Assembly (NCBI GenBank): GCA_048264105.1
Contig: JBLXDJ010000001.1
Coordinates: forward strand, 124,001-188,000
From: Oceanospirillum sp048264105
GTDB taxonomy: Bacteria > Pseudomonadota > Gammaproteobacteria > Pseudomonadales > Halomonadaceae
DNA length: 64,000 bases
Reading direction: 5' to 3'
In this document: piece after piece, positions 16,494 to 24,733 of the stretch
Layout of the letters: every line of letters starts with the position of its first letter
Numbering within the stretch: the stretch's first letter is position 1
Program-made: the position numbers and the translations under genes
Notes under the pieces: generated by a model
Told to the model about the DNA's origin: nothing
Database searches by the model: none
Seen by the model: the letters and a program-made list of their open reading frames with translations, nothing else

Positions 16494-17793
16494 CTTCAGG
16501 CAGGGCGTAGGCCATCACTGCGCCCAGCACACCCAGTACCGACAAAGCCAGAATAAGATTCAGCGCGCCAAAACCACTTAAGGCACTACCAAAGCCGATC
16601 AGCAGCAACACAATGCCGATGCAGGTGTTGCTCACCGAGACATAATCCGTGCGCTGATTGCCCGACGCCATATTGACCAGATACGTCTTCCGCCCGATAC
16701 GCACTCCTTCATGGGCGATGGTGAGCAGAAAATACCCCAAAGGCAGCAGCCAGATACTGGCCAGTAGCTCCGGCAACCAGATTGCAATGGCGTTAACACT
16801 GATACCCAGCGCTGCGGCGATAACAGCGGCCACCATCATCACCTGACGGCTGGAGTTATCAGCAAACATGCCCCAGAAGGGGCCAGAGAGAAGCCCCGCC
16901 AACCCGCTGGTAATCACAAAAATACCCAGCGCCAGCGTCACCGACTGATATTCCCCGGAGAGAATCACATAGTAGGGGGCAGAAAGCGCGGTACAGAGCA
17001 GTAAAGATCGAGTCAGTACAAAGCGGCGAAAGGGCTTATCGGTTTTCAGCAGGCTGAGTTTTTTCAGCGCATGCAGAAAACCGTTCTTGCCGCCATCGGT
17101 TTCACCGGGTTCTTCAACGACCTGAGAGAAGAGCAGGGCTGCCAGCAACCAAAGTACGCCGCCCACACCGATAAAGGCGGCGTAGAAAAGAAGGTCGTTT
17201 TCCGATCCGTCAGACTGCCCCTTAAAGTAGAGCAAGCCACCGGCTACCAGCGTAATGCCCCCCGCCATACTGGAGGCCAGCCCGCTTAAACGGCCTCGCT
17301 TGGGTTTGGGAATCGTCTTGCCGGTGACATCTTTTGACGCGACAGAACACAAACCTCTGGCTAGACTAAACACTACCAACAGGGCAATCACTGTCCAGCC
17401 TGCGGCATCGCCGGTCAGGTAGAAAAGGCTGAACGCGATGGCAAACATACAGAGCGCCTGAATAGCTGAACCCAGCACCCAGGCGGTTTTTCGGATCGCC
17501 ATTTTTCGGACAAAACTCGCGATCAGCAGCTGGGGGATCAGAGAACCGGATTCCCGAATCGGCACCAGAAAACCGATCAGGTAGAAGGGCGCTCCCGCCA
17601 GATTCATCAGCGCAGGCAGCACTACTTTGGGGTTGGCGAAGGCATCGCCTAGCTTGGTGAGAAACTGACTGAACAGCGTCTTGGTGAAATTGCCGGGAAC
17701 TTCCCTGCAGGCCTCGGGGCTGATGTCCTTGCAGGCACGGGCATCTTCCTCGTTAGCGAGTTTGTCGTAGAGATTATCGACCAGCTTTTCCAT
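16483..17793 (-). CDS. MFS transporter, unknown substrate
   Basis: 436 residues. An unusual hydrophilic N-terminal extension of ~45 residues with three Cys (ARACKDISPEACREV) precedes about twelve hydrophobic helices. The central loop after helix 6 contains the basic KTIPKPKRGRLSG. The topology is MFS; no substrate-specific motif is recognised. AGGGGATTAAA precedes the ATG. It stands alone, convergent with cybC. The Cys-bearing extension might be a regulatory or redox element, but that is speculation. Confidence 0.75.
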   Translation of the reverse strand: MEKLVDNLYDKLANEEDARACKDISPEACREVPGNFTKTLFSQFLTKLGDAFANPKVVLPALMNLAGAPFYLIGFLVPIRESGSLIPQLLIASFVRKMAIRKTAWVLGSAIQALCMFAIAFSLFYLTGDAAGWTVIALLVVFSLARGLCSVASKDVTGKTIPKPKRGRLSGLASSMAGGITLVAGGLLYFKGQSDGSENDLLFYAAFIGVGGVLWLLAALLFSQVVEEPGETDGGKNGFLHALKKLSLLKTDKPFRRFVLTRSLLLCTALSAPYYVILSGEYQSVTLALGIFVITSGLAGLLSGPFWGMFADNSSRQVMMVAAVIAAALGISVNAIAIWLPELLASIWLLPLGYFLLTIAHEGVRIGRKTYLVNMASGNQRTDYVSVSNTCIGIVLLLIGFGSALSGFGALNLILALSVLGVLGAVMAYALPEVEN

Positions 17794-18008
17794 TTTAATC
17801 CCCTGTGTTTGGCAGCTAAATCACCAGAAATCAGTTGGTTAACAACTTAACATGCGCTTATGACGAATTATAGGAAGCCTCGGTGATATAGTGATAATAC
17901 TGCTTCTTAAAACCTGCAATAATTAACTTGCTGCCACGCCTGCGTGGTAGTGTATAGCCCCTGATGTTTACATGCAGAACCTAGTAAGACGTCTTTACTA
18001 TCGCACGG

Positions 18009-18635
18009 ATGCTTATGACTCCTGATCTTATTTTTCATCTTGGTTCCTTCAATGCTAAGGAGCGTTTCAATCTGCTTTCCTATACCTCCGGTGGAGCTGC
18101 CTTCCAACTCGGTGATCAGTTCAAATCTGATGTTGAAAGAGTACTGAATCTGCCTATCCCGCAAGATGCATTCGTTGCGATGGATTACCATCTCGACTGG
18201 ATATTTGCTGCGCTACACTTATCTTCCGCACATGACACTTCAGCGATATTCCCGAATTGTGGTGAGATCAAAGCTCAGCAGGAAGATATCGATTTTCTGA
18301 TTGTCTTTCTCAGTGAAGGGCGATTTCATCTTGTGATGATTGAAGCAAAATCGGCTTCCGCGTGGAGTAACAGCCAGTTGTCTTCAAAGGCTGAGCGCAT
18401 GAGGGCGATTTTTGGTGATCAGGGGGATCGCTGGCCTGAAGTGACCCCTTATTTTCTTCTGGTATCTCCTGAACAATCCGGAAAACTTAAAAATGATGAC
18501 TGGCCTCAGTGGATGAGGGAGTCCTGCCAATGGATTGAGTTACCGGTGCCGGATAACCTGAAAAAGATCACCCGTTGTGATGACTCAGGTATGCAGCGAA
18601 AAGAGGGAAAAAACTGGCGCGTTATCGACCGATAA
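18009..18635 (+). CDS. Unknown protein with PD-(D/E)XK nuclease-like motif
   Basis: 208 residues, soluble, no family recognised with certainty. The centre reads EDIDFLIVFL then FHLVMIEAKSAS: an Asp at a strand end, ~16 residues, then E-x-K, followed by SKAERM on a helix. That is the PD-(D/E)XK phosphodiesterase core (D...ExK). The N-terminal half may be a separate domain. The leader (17794-18008) is richer in AT than its neighbours, and the gene sits in an accessory stretch, consistent with transfer. It has no methylase, helicase or toxin-antitoxin partner. Start ATG 18009 or 18015. It could be a restriction-like, defence or repair nuclease, or an inactive relative. Confidence 0.6.
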   Translation: MLMTPDLIFHLGSFNAKERFNLLSYTSGGAAFQLGDQFKSDVERVLNLPIPQDAFVAMDYHLDWIFAALHLSSAHDTSAIFPNCGEIKAQQEDIDFLIVFLSEGRFHLVMIEAKSASAWSNSQLSSKAERMRAIFGDQGDRWPEVTPYFLLVSPEQSGKLKNDDWPQWMRESCQWIELPVPDNLKKITRCDDSGMQRKEGKNWRVIDR

Positions 18636-18693
18636 GTTTTAACTCTGCATTTTTAAACAACGTAACCACCATTTTTAATAAGATCCAGCAACT

Positions 18694-19107
18694 ATGACTC
18701 AAAACTATAAAGGCTCCTGCCTGTGCGGCGGTGTGACTTTCTCCGTGACCGCTTTCAGCGAAAAAGCCGCTAACTGTTACTGTTCCATGTGCCGCAAATT
18801 TCATGGTGCTGCCTTCGGAACTCTGGTTGAGGTTGAAGGCCTGACGTGGCTTTCCGGTCGATCACTTCTGAAAGATTACACTGCCCCCAATGGCACCACC
18901 CGAACCTTCTGTGGTGAGTGCGGTTCCAGTATCGGTTTTCGCGAGGAAGGCGCTGCTTTTGAAGAAATGGAACTGGCTATCGCCTGTTTTGATGAAGCGA
19001 TTCCTGTAAACATCGACGCGCAAATCTATACCCGCTACAAAAACAACTGGTGTGAGTTACAAGGGAATCTTCCGGCGTTTCCCGAAGGGCGGGATTCTAA
19101 CCCCTGA
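18694..19107 (+). CDS. GFA (glutathione-dependent formaldehyde-activating enzyme-like) family protein
   Basis: 137 residues. Three Cys clusters expected for the two-zinc GFA fold are present: SCLCGGVTF (N-terminus), NCYCSMCRKFHGAAFGT (near residue 30) and TFCGECGSSIGF (near 75). Members are zinc proteins; the prototype was proposed to form S-hydroxymethylglutathione, but most are uncharacterised. It is cytoplasmic. It is followed 38 bp later by a GNAT gene, possibly co-transcribed. Confidence 0.88.
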   Translation: MTQNYKGSCLCGGVTFSVTAFSEKAANCYCSMCRKFHGAAFGTLVEVEGLTWLSGRSLLKDYTAPNGTTRTFCGECGSSIGFREEGAAFEEMELAIACFDEAIPVNIDAQIYTRYKNNWCELQGNLPAFPEGRDSNP

Positions 19108-19145
19108 ACTAACCCGTGAATGCCCCGACGAATTAAAGGACAGAA

Positions 19146-19553
19146 ATGGACATTGAAATCACCCTCAACGGACCGATCGAAGCATCAGAAGTGATCGAAC
19201 TTTATCGGGCGAATGGTTGGTCCTCCGCAGAGAAGCCGGAGCAGCTGATTCCGGCCCTTAAAAACTCTCATACGCTGGTGACTGCCCGAATCAAAGGTGA
19301 GCTAGTAGGCATTGGTAATGCGATCTCCGATGGCCATCTGGTGGTGTATTACCCGCACATGCTGGTGCATCCGGATCATCAGGGCGCGGGTATTGGCCGC
19401 AAGATGATGCAGGCGATGCAATCGGTTTATGCCGGGTTTCATCAGCAGATGCTGACCGCCGATGGCGATGCAGTGGCTTTCTATAAGGCGCTGGGTTTTG
19501 AGCGTGCCGGTAAAACCGAACCGATGTGGGTCTATGCCGGAGCTGAGCATTAA
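19146..19553 (+). CDS. GNAT family N-acetyltransferase
   Basis: 135 residues. The acetyl-CoA-binding motif A is clear: MLVHPDHQGAGIGRKMM (Q-x-x-G-x-G/A near residue 80). The C-terminal strand-helix AVAFYKALGFE and an aromatic strand (PMWVYAG) are also typical. The substrate is unknown. AAAGGACAG precedes the ATG. It follows the GFA gene with 38 bp between. Confidence 0.85.
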   Translation: MDIEITLNGPIEASEVIELYRANGWSSAEKPEQLIPALKNSHTLVTARIKGELVGIGNAISDGHLVVYYPHMLVHPDHQGAGIGRKMMQAMQSVYAGFHQQMLTADGDAVAFYKALGFERAGKTEPMWVYAGAEH

Positions 19554-19564
19554 CCCCACAAAAT

Positions 19565-19586
19565 AGGCCGTTTAAAAACGGCCTTA
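19565..19586 (+). terminator. Short terminator-like hairpin
   Basis: AGGCCGTTT pairs with AAACGGCCT directly below the GNAT stop. Only a short T stretch follows, so strength is uncertain. Confidence 0.5.
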
Positions 19587-19635
19587 CTCTGGGTATCTTA
19601 CAATCCCCGGACGCATCTCCAGGAAAGGAAATACC

Positions 19636-20073
19636 ATGGATGAGTTATTCGTAAGATACCTGCACTTTGTTGGCTTTATCCTGCTGGCCGCCATGCTGAT
19701 GGCAGAAAATCTGCTGTTGGCGAAGTCGCTGGATAACCGCACGGTTAAGAAGTTGGCCGCCATTGATGGTGTTTATGGCCTTAGTGCCGTTGTCACACTG
19801 GCTGCGGGTCTGACACTCTGGCTTGGCGTGGGTAAACCCGCTGAGTTTTATAACAGCAATCCTCTGTTTCATATCAAGGTGACGCTGTTTGTTGTTGTCG
19901 CGCTGCTCTCGGTTTATCCGACAATCTTTCTGCTGAAACACCGTAAAACCGCTGCCTCTGAACTGGCTGTACCGGCTTCAGTGATTCTGGTGAAGCGACT
20001 GGAAGTGGTTATTCTGCTGGTGATTCCACTGCTGGCGGTACTGATGGCCAGAGGTGTTGGGCTGGGCGAATAG
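19636..20073 (+). CDS. DUF2214 family membrane protein
   Basis: 145 residues with four hydrophobic helices. The N-terminus VRYLHFVGFILLAAML and the second-helix YGLSAVVTLAAGL match DUF2214, inner-membrane proteins of unknown function resembling small haem-b membrane proteins. Two His candidates (RYLHF, LFHIK) lie in or near helices; haem binding is not established. The start ATG at 19636 follows AGGAAAGGAAATACC. Confidence 0.8.
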   Translation: MDELFVRYLHFVGFILLAAMLMAENLLLAKSLDNRTVKKLAAIDGVYGLSAVVTLAAGLTLWLGVGKPAEFYNSNPLFHIKVTLFVVVALLSVYPTIFLLKHRKTAASELAVPASVILVKRLEVVILLVIPLLAVLMARGVGLGE

Positions 20074-20116
20074 CCCCGGGTTTCAGCTGTTCATATCGTC
20101 ATTTCAGGAATTAAAA

Positions 20117-20473
20117 ATGGAACGCCTATTTTCATACGGTACGCTGCAGTTAGATCAGGTGCAGCAGGAGACCTTTGGTCGTTTACTGAAGGGTGAAAAA
20201 GATACGCTGACAGGTTATGCCTTGTCAGAGGTGCGAATCCGCGATGAGGCAGTCGTCGCTACCAGTGGTAAGGCGTTTCACCCGATTCTGAAATACACCG
20301 GTCATCCTGAGGATCAGGTTGAAGGTACGGTTTTTGATGTCACACCAGACGAGCTGGCTCAGGCGGATCGCTATGAGGTAGAAGAGTACGTGCGTGTGGC
20401 GGCGGTGTTTAACTCCGGCAAAACTGCGTGGGCTTATGTGTGCGCTGAAACGGAAAGGAAGCGGGCTTCCTAG
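20117..20473 (+). CDS. Gamma-glutamylcyclotransferase-like (AIG2/GGCT) protein
   Basis: 118 residues. The N-terminal FSYGTLQ is the substrate-loop signature of the AIG2/gamma-glutamylcyclotransferase fold. The Glu of EGTVFDV and the ADRYEVEEYVRV helix-strand fit its catalytic Glu and tail. Members cleave gamma-glutamyl amines or peptides to 5-oxoproline, but many are uncharacterised. The ATG at 20117 with CAGGAATTAAAA upstream is preferred to an in-frame upstream extension that would overlap the DUF2214 gene. Confidence 0.85.
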   Translation: MERLFSYGTLQLDQVQQETFGRLLKGEKDTLTGYALSEVRIRDEAVVATSGKAFHPILKYTGHPEDQVEGTVFDVTPDELAQADRYEVEEYVRVAAVFNSGKTAWAYVCAETERKRAS

Positions 20474-20487
20474 CCCTGTTTCGAGGC

Positions 20488-20530
20488 TCTCTTTTAAGAC
20501 GATCTCTTTTAAGAGCTTTTCTTTTAAAAG
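20488..20530 (+). repeat. TCTCTTTTAAGA repeat with 15-bp period
   Basis: TCTCTTTTAAGA at 20488-20499 is repeated exactly at 20503-20514. A third imperfect copy (TTCTTTTAAAAG, 20519-20530) merges into the ribosome site of the next gene. Confidence 0.75.
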
Positions 20531-20539
20531 GAATAACGA

Positions 20540-21163
20540 ATGTCATTGATGACCTTGTTGATATTTATCCCCACCTGTTTTGCCCTCAATATGACGCCGG
20601 GTCCGAACAACCTGATGGTGATGGCCAACGCCAGGCATTACAGCTTTCGTACCGCCTGCTACGCAGGACTGGGTCGTTTGCTGGCGTTTGTCGGCATGAT
20701 TACGCTAACCGCAATGGGGCTGGCGACGGTGCTGCATACCTCGGCTTTGCTCTTTATGGTCATCAAGGTGGTCGGCGGGCTTTATTTGTTGTGGCTGGCT
20801 TACCAGCTCTGGCATGCGGAAGTGTCGGCTGATGAGCGTTCTGCTGAGAGTGAAACCTCCTTGTTCCGGCTGGCGCGTCGGGAGTTTCTGATGGCGGCCG
20901 GAAACCCTAAAGCGATTCTGGTGTTCACCGCTTTTTTGCCTCAGTTTATTGACCCGGAAGCCAGTGTTGGTGCTCAGTTCTTTGTTCTGGGTAGCCTGTT
21001 TTTGCTGCTGGAGTGGCTGGCGATCGCCTGTTACGCCTACTTTGGTGTCGCGCTTCGGGACTGGTTTGCGCGTCCAACGATGAGACAGCTGTTTAACCGT
21101 TTGTGTGCCGGTTTTCTGAGTAGTGCCGGAATCGGACTGCTGTTAGCCCGTAAGGATGTTTAA
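20540..21163 (+). CDS. LysE/RhtB family exporter
   Basis: 207 residues, about six hydrophobic helices. The N-terminal family signature TPGPNNLMVMANARHYSFR and the central GNPKAILVFTAFLPQFI are both present. Such inner-membrane proteins export amino acids or homoserine-like compounds; the substrate here is unknown. The ribosome site AAAAGG overlaps a short tandem repeat in the leader. This is one of three LysE-family genes in the window, and the only one without an adjacent regulator gene. Confidence 0.9.
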   Translation: MSLMTLLIFIPTCFALNMTPGPNNLMVMANARHYSFRTACYAGLGRLLAFVGMITLTAMGLATVLHTSALLFMVIKVVGGLYLLWLAYQLWHAEVSADERSAESETSLFRLARREFLMAAGNPKAILVFTAFLPQFIDPEASVGAQFFVLGSLFLLLEWLAIACYAYFGVALRDWFARPTMRQLFNRLCAGFLSSAGIGLLLARKDV

Positions 21164-21215
21164 CCCTGATCCGGGCGTTAAACCGATAGCCTTGATCCGG
21201 CATTTAACTGATAAG
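21164..21215 (+). repeat. Imperfect 26-bp tandem duplication after the LysE stop codon
   Basis: Two adjacent 26-mers (21164-21189 and 21190-21215) each contain C-TGATCCGG followed by a TTAAAC/TTTAAC and GATA segment. They agree at roughly 20 positions. Confidence 0.65.
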
Positions 21216-21258
21216 AGATACGGGCTTCAGTTTTAAAAAGAAATAACAGGGATGTCGT

Positions 21259-22041
21259 ATGACCGCTAATCAAAATACCGATGCTGAACAGCGCCCGGAT
21301 AACCGGGCTAATACGGCACTGAAGCCGCCTGTGGGGCATGTGACGCAGGTGATCAACAAACAACTGCGACACCTGATGAGCGTGCTGTTTATCTGGCCCT
21401 ATCTGGTGATCTGCCTGTTGTGTGCCGTGATTGGCGGCTGGATTCAGTATCAGGGTGAGCATGATTTTATGCTCGGGATCAGCATTATTCTTGCGCCTTA
21501 TGCACTGATGCTGGGGGGTATCCTGATCTGGATGGTGCTCGCCAGCTATCTGATTATGTTGTTTGGCGAAGACCCGGAATCCCGCATTGGAAGCGTCTGG
21601 TTTTTCTCTATCAGCTTTATGCCGGTCTCTCTGCTTGTCGCCTTTGGCGATACTTACTATATGTCCGCCCTGCCGGATCAGGCTTATATGCTGCTCTTTA
21701 TGGGCTTACTGATCGTGGGGCTCTATGTCTTCTTTCAGCATGGTGATGAGCTGTTTGAGTGGGGCATGAAGTATGTGAATCCTGTGACCCATGGCTACAA
21801 TGCCGTGCTGATTCTGGCGCTTGCTGAAAGCGTGCTGCCCTATCCGGAAAGCCATATCGAAGCAAGTAGAGTGTCCGATTGTTATATTGCCGAGAGCACC
21901 AGCACCACGGGCAGCAGCCGTGCCAGTTTGCGCTGTCTGGCAGAGTTCGAATATCAGGGCGAACAGAAACAGGTCTGGTTTACCGATTATGGCGATAACA
22001 TCGTTGTGATCCGCCACGGCCTGTTTGATCACTATCGCTGA
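21259..22041 (+). CDS. Unknown multi-pass membrane protein
   Basis: 260 residues; family not recognised. A hydrophilic N-terminus of ~35 residues is followed by four hydrophobic helices (about 40-62, 70-100, 112-130 and 140-160). A ~100-residue C-terminal soluble part contains SDCYIAESTSTTGSS and QVWFTDYGDNIVV, suggesting a small beta domain with two Cys that could pair if extracytoplasmic. GGGATGTCGT precedes the ATG. It may be co-expressed with the next small membrane protein. Confidence 0.7.
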   Translation: MTANQNTDAEQRPDNRANTALKPPVGHVTQVINKQLRHLMSVLFIWPYLVICLLCAVIGGWIQYQGEHDFMLGISIILAPYALMLGGILIWMVLASYLIMLFGEDPESRIGSVWFFSISFMPVSLLVAFGDTYYMSALPDQAYMLLFMGLLIVGLYVFFQHGDELFEWGMKYVNPVTHGYNAVLILALAESVLPYPESHIEASRVSDCYIAESTSTTGSSRASLRCLAEFEYQGEQKQVWFTDYGDNIVVIRHGLFDHYR

Positions 22042-22144
22042 CAGAGAGGAAAATGGCCGCAGCATAGTCTATAAACAAGAGACGTTTATAAACTGAGGGT
22101 TCTGCCTCGGATGGGCTGTAGTACTAAAACGACAGGAGGTCGTG

Positions 22145-22468
22145 ATGTTTGAAGGGATGATGGTGATTACGCTGGCGTTAGCCTATATGACGCTAACGCC
22201 AAACAGTCAGATCGGCGCTCAGCAGGTTCTGGCGATTTTGCTGATGCTGATCTATCAGGTGTTGTATCAGATTGTTCCGCCATCGGTGGGGCAGGATGGT
22301 CTCTATGCCGGTCGCCTGTTTGGCTTTTTGCCGCTGTTAGCACTGGCGATGATTCTGTTTCCGGCCATCGGGGTTCAGCTCTCTGAATCGGTCACCCGCT
22401 TTATGGGCTGGTTCACCCTGACCGTGACCGGCTTTCTGCTGCTGATGTTCAAGTTTGTTATGGCATAA
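22145..22468 (+). CDS. Small membrane protein, unknown function
   Basis: 107 residues with three to four hydrophobic helices, beginning MFEGMMVITL. A strong AGGAGG lies five bases before the ATG at 22145; a GTG immediately upstream (22142) is too close to it. No family is recognised. It follows the previous membrane protein by ~100 bp on the same strand. Confidence 0.7.
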   Translation: MFEGMMVITLALAYMTLTPNSQIGAQQVLAILLMLIYQVLYQIVPPSVGQDGLYAGRLFGFLPLLALAMILFPAIGVQLSESVTRFMGWFTLTVTGFLLLMFKFVMA

Positions 22469-22525
22469 ACCTTATCGGCTTATCTTCCGTATGACCTGAT
22501 CCTACTGTTTGAGAAGGTGATACGG

Positions 22526-22777
22526 ATGACTTTTACCCCAGACGAGCACTCCCGCATTATCGAGATGGCCTGGGAAGACAGAACCCCTTTTGAAGCGATT
22601 GAACATCAGTTCGGCCTGCCGGAGAAATCGGTCATTCGGCTGATGCAGCAGAGCCTGAAACCGAAAAGCTTCCGGCTCTGGCGCAAACGGGTCAGTGGCC
22701 GCAGCACCAAACATCTTCAGTTACGGCCGGAAGGGGTGAGCCGGGGTTACTGCCCGACGCAGTACAAACACCGCTGA
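22526..22777 (+). CDS. DUF2805 / TIGR03643 family small protein
   Basis: 83 residues, basic, with an HTH-like core: FTPDEHSRIIEMAWEDRTPFE, then FGLPEKSVIRLMQQSLKPKSF and a basic tail RLWRKRVSGR. This matches the widespread short proteins of DUF2805, which look like DNA-binding domains but have no assigned role. The ATG at 22526 with GAAGGTG upstream is preferred over a GTG nine bases earlier. A strong terminator follows. Confidence 0.85.
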   Translation: MTFTPDEHSRIIEMAWEDRTPFEAIEHQFGLPEKSVIRLMQQSLKPKSFRLWRKRVSGRSTKHLQLRPEGVSRGYCPTQYKHR

Positions 22778-22792
22778 ACGGCCAAAAGGCAC

Positions 22793-22836
22793 AAAAAAGG
22801 CGACCTGCTGAATAACACAGGTCGCCTTTTTGTTTT
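22793..22836. terminator. Bidirectional terminator
   Basis: AAAAAAGGCGACCTG pairs with CAGGTCGCCTTTTT across a 10-nt loop. It separates the DUF2805 gene from the convergent cytochrome gene. Confidence 0.9.
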
Positions 22837-22861
22837 ACGGCTGCTTGCTTGCGCTCAGAGG

Positions 22862-23596
22862 TTATTGTGCGTCTTTTTCCAGCAGGAATCTGGGCACCTT
22901 AATCCACATATTCAGCAGACAGAGGCCGCTCATGGTGACCACAGCGCCAATTTCTACCGTACCGGCAGCAGCGATCATATAGGCAAAGAAGTCGGCGTAT
23001 TTCGCCAGCCACCAGGAGGCGATATCCAGCCAGAGGGCGACCCAGCCCGCTGAAATCAGCAGGGTTTTAATGGCCGGAGCATAGCTGCTGAACGCCATAA
23101 TCACGGTCACGATCACCAGAAATACCGCAATGCCAAACAGGTGTGTATGGGCGGTTTTGGCCATATGCTGCCAGCTGTAACCTTTTTCGGTGTAACGCAG
23201 CAGATCTTCATAACTGCTCATCGGCATGGACGGCACCGCCCCGGACATCTGTGAACTGCGGCTGTGACACTTCTCGCAGTCGTACTCGATGATGTACATC
23301 ACTTCATCTTTAAAGTAAGCGTCATTTTTGGCGCCATCATTGATCCATTTGGCGATGACCTCAATATCGCCGTCTTCCGACACGTATTTGTACATGGAGG
23401 TTTTCATGGAACCCACCAGCATAGAGTCAGAATACTTGGCGATCACTTTGTCCATCTCCGGGATATGAAAACCGGAATCGTGTTTGGAATAAACCAGCCC
23501 GATCAGGGTGGCGGCGCTGATCGCCCCCAGAATTACCGTAATTAAAAAACCGGACAGTGCCAGACGGGCCTGGCAGTTCAGTGTTGCGATACGCAT
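22862..23596 (-). CDS. Membrane-anchored monohaem cytochrome c
   Basis: 244 residues. TM1 (about 12-36) is followed by a periplasmic stretch with one canonical haem c site, CEKCH (Cys107, Cys110, His111). Four more hydrophobic helices (about 148-232) follow, with WQHMAKTAHTHLFGIAV containing His residues that could ligate haem or a quinone. No established family name is recognised. It is second in a two-gene unit behind the ethylbenzene-dehydrogenase-type haem protein, so it may pass electrons between that protein and the quinone pool (inference). AAGGGAACTAAC precedes the ATG. A hairpin with a T run separates the two genes and may reduce its expression. Confidence 0.8.
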   Translation of the reverse strand: MRIATLNCQARLALSGFLITVILGAISAATLIGLVYSKHDSGFHIPEMDKVIAKYSDSMLVGSMKTSMYKYVSEDGDIEVIAKWINDGAKNDAYFKDEVMYIIEYDCEKCHSRSSQMSGAVPSMPMSSYEDLLRYTEKGYSWQHMAKTAHTHLFGIAVFLVIVTVIMAFSSYAPAIKTLLISAGWVALWLDIASWWLAKYADFFAYMIAAAGTVEIGAVVTMSGLCLLNMWIKVPRFLLEKDAQ

Positions 23597-23611
23597 GTTA
23601 GTTCCCTTAAT

Positions 23612-23645
23612 AAAAAACGCCCACCTGCTCAGTAGCAGATGGGCG
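23612..23645 (-). terminator. Intra-operon hairpin with T run
   Basis: On the minus strand CGCCCATCTGCT pairs with AGCAGGTGGGCG and is followed by TTTTTT. It lies between the two cytochrome genes, acting as a partial terminator or mRNA-stabilising hairpin. Confidence 0.75.
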
Positions 23646-23662
23646 CTGTATGCGGTCTGAGC

Positions 23663-24733
23663 TTACTTAACGAAGTTAAATTTCAGCACGCCATCGTGGT
23701 AGATGTGGTTGATCTGAGAGTTATCAAACACGGACACACCAAAGTGATAGGTTTTGTCCAGGTCGCTGAACTGTACGTCCTGAATCTTGGCGTTATCACC
23801 TGTGGTGACACGTTCACGTTTGATTTCAATCGTCCACTTACCGTCGTTCCAGACACCACGAGCCCAGATATCACCGCGGGAACCGGTCAGCGGTTGCGCG
23901 ATAATGGCCGGAACACGGTCACCGGTTTTAAAGGTATCGACAAACTCTGTCTGCTGCGCCGGAGTGATGGTGTAGTCGTTCAGACCATCCTGAGTGCGGT
24001 TCATATACGCCGGTGCGGTTTTGTCAGCGTTAGCGTTATTGCTGTAGCCGCCACCGGTTTTGCTGTCGCCATGACGGCCCCAGTTTTTGTTCGCTTTCGG
24101 ATCTTTTATGTGGTCAACAAACTGGTCATCGATCTGGCCCACAGGATTCAGACGTACACTTTTCCAGTGCCACATATCGATGGTTTCGCCCGGCTTACGG
24201 GTAAACTTGCGGCCCGGTGCGATACCGGTCTGGTCGATACCGGCGATTTTGCCGTCACCGTCCTGCATGTGACAGGCGGCATCACAGCCTTTTTTCTCAA
24301 AACCGCGCACCTTGTTGATCTGCCAGAAAAACGCCATTTTGTCTTCGTACCAGACGTTGTCATGACCGGTATGGTCTTTGTCCTTCAGCTGTTTCCAGCT
24401 GCCATCGGCCTGTTTTTCCCACGGGTAGCGGGCCAGACTTTTGGTTGGATCAGCATATTCCACCAGGAAATAAACGTGCTTGTCATCGTACAGGGATTTC
24501 AGGTTCACCGTGGTGGAGGTGATGCCTTTGTAATTCTCCGGCTGGTAGGGCAGTTTATCCAGACGCACTTCCAGCGTTTTGGCCTTCTCCCAGGCAGACT
24601 CAATGTTACCATCCAGAGTGATGGTGCCATCGGCTTTGTAACTGGACAGGGTGTCAGCGGCCAGAGCAAAAGAGGACGTGGTGCCGCCTGCAACCAGTAC
24701 AGAGCAGGCCAGGGCGAGTTTAACTTTTTGCAT
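23663..24733 (-). CDS. Periplasmic haem protein with ethylbenzene-dehydrogenase-type domain
   Basis: About 356 residues. A signal peptide (LALACSVLVAGGTTSSFALA) is followed by the beta-sandwich haem-binding domain shared by ethylbenzene dehydrogenase gamma and DMSO-reductase-like cytochromes (DGTITLDGNIESAWEKA at the start). A covalent haem site is suggested at residues 150-155, but it reads CDAACH: three residues between the Cys instead of two. Several Met and His residues could ligate haem. No molybdopterin enzyme is nearby. Start ATG 24733 has AAGGATATAACG upstream; an upstream in-frame ATG at 24799 would spoil the signal peptide. It is first gene of the pair with the membrane cytochrome. 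Confidence 0.82.
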   Translation of the reverse strand: MQKVKLALACSVLVAGGTTSSFALAADTLSSYKADGTITLDGNIESAWEKAKTLEVRLDKLPYQPENYKGITSTTVNLKSLYDDKHVYFLVEYADPTKSLARYPWEKQADGSWKQLKDKDHTGHDNVWYEDKMAFFWQINKVRGFEKKGCDAACHMQDGDGKIAGIDQTGIAPGRKFTRKPGETIDMWHWKSVRLNPVGQIDDQFVDHIKDPKANKNWGRHGDSKTGGGYSNNANADKTAPAYMNRTQDGLNDYTITPAQQTEFVDTFKTGDRVPAIIAQPLTGSRGDIWARGVWNDGKWTIEIKRERVTTGDNAKIQDVQFSDLDKTYHFGVSVFDNSQINHIYHDGVLKFNFVK

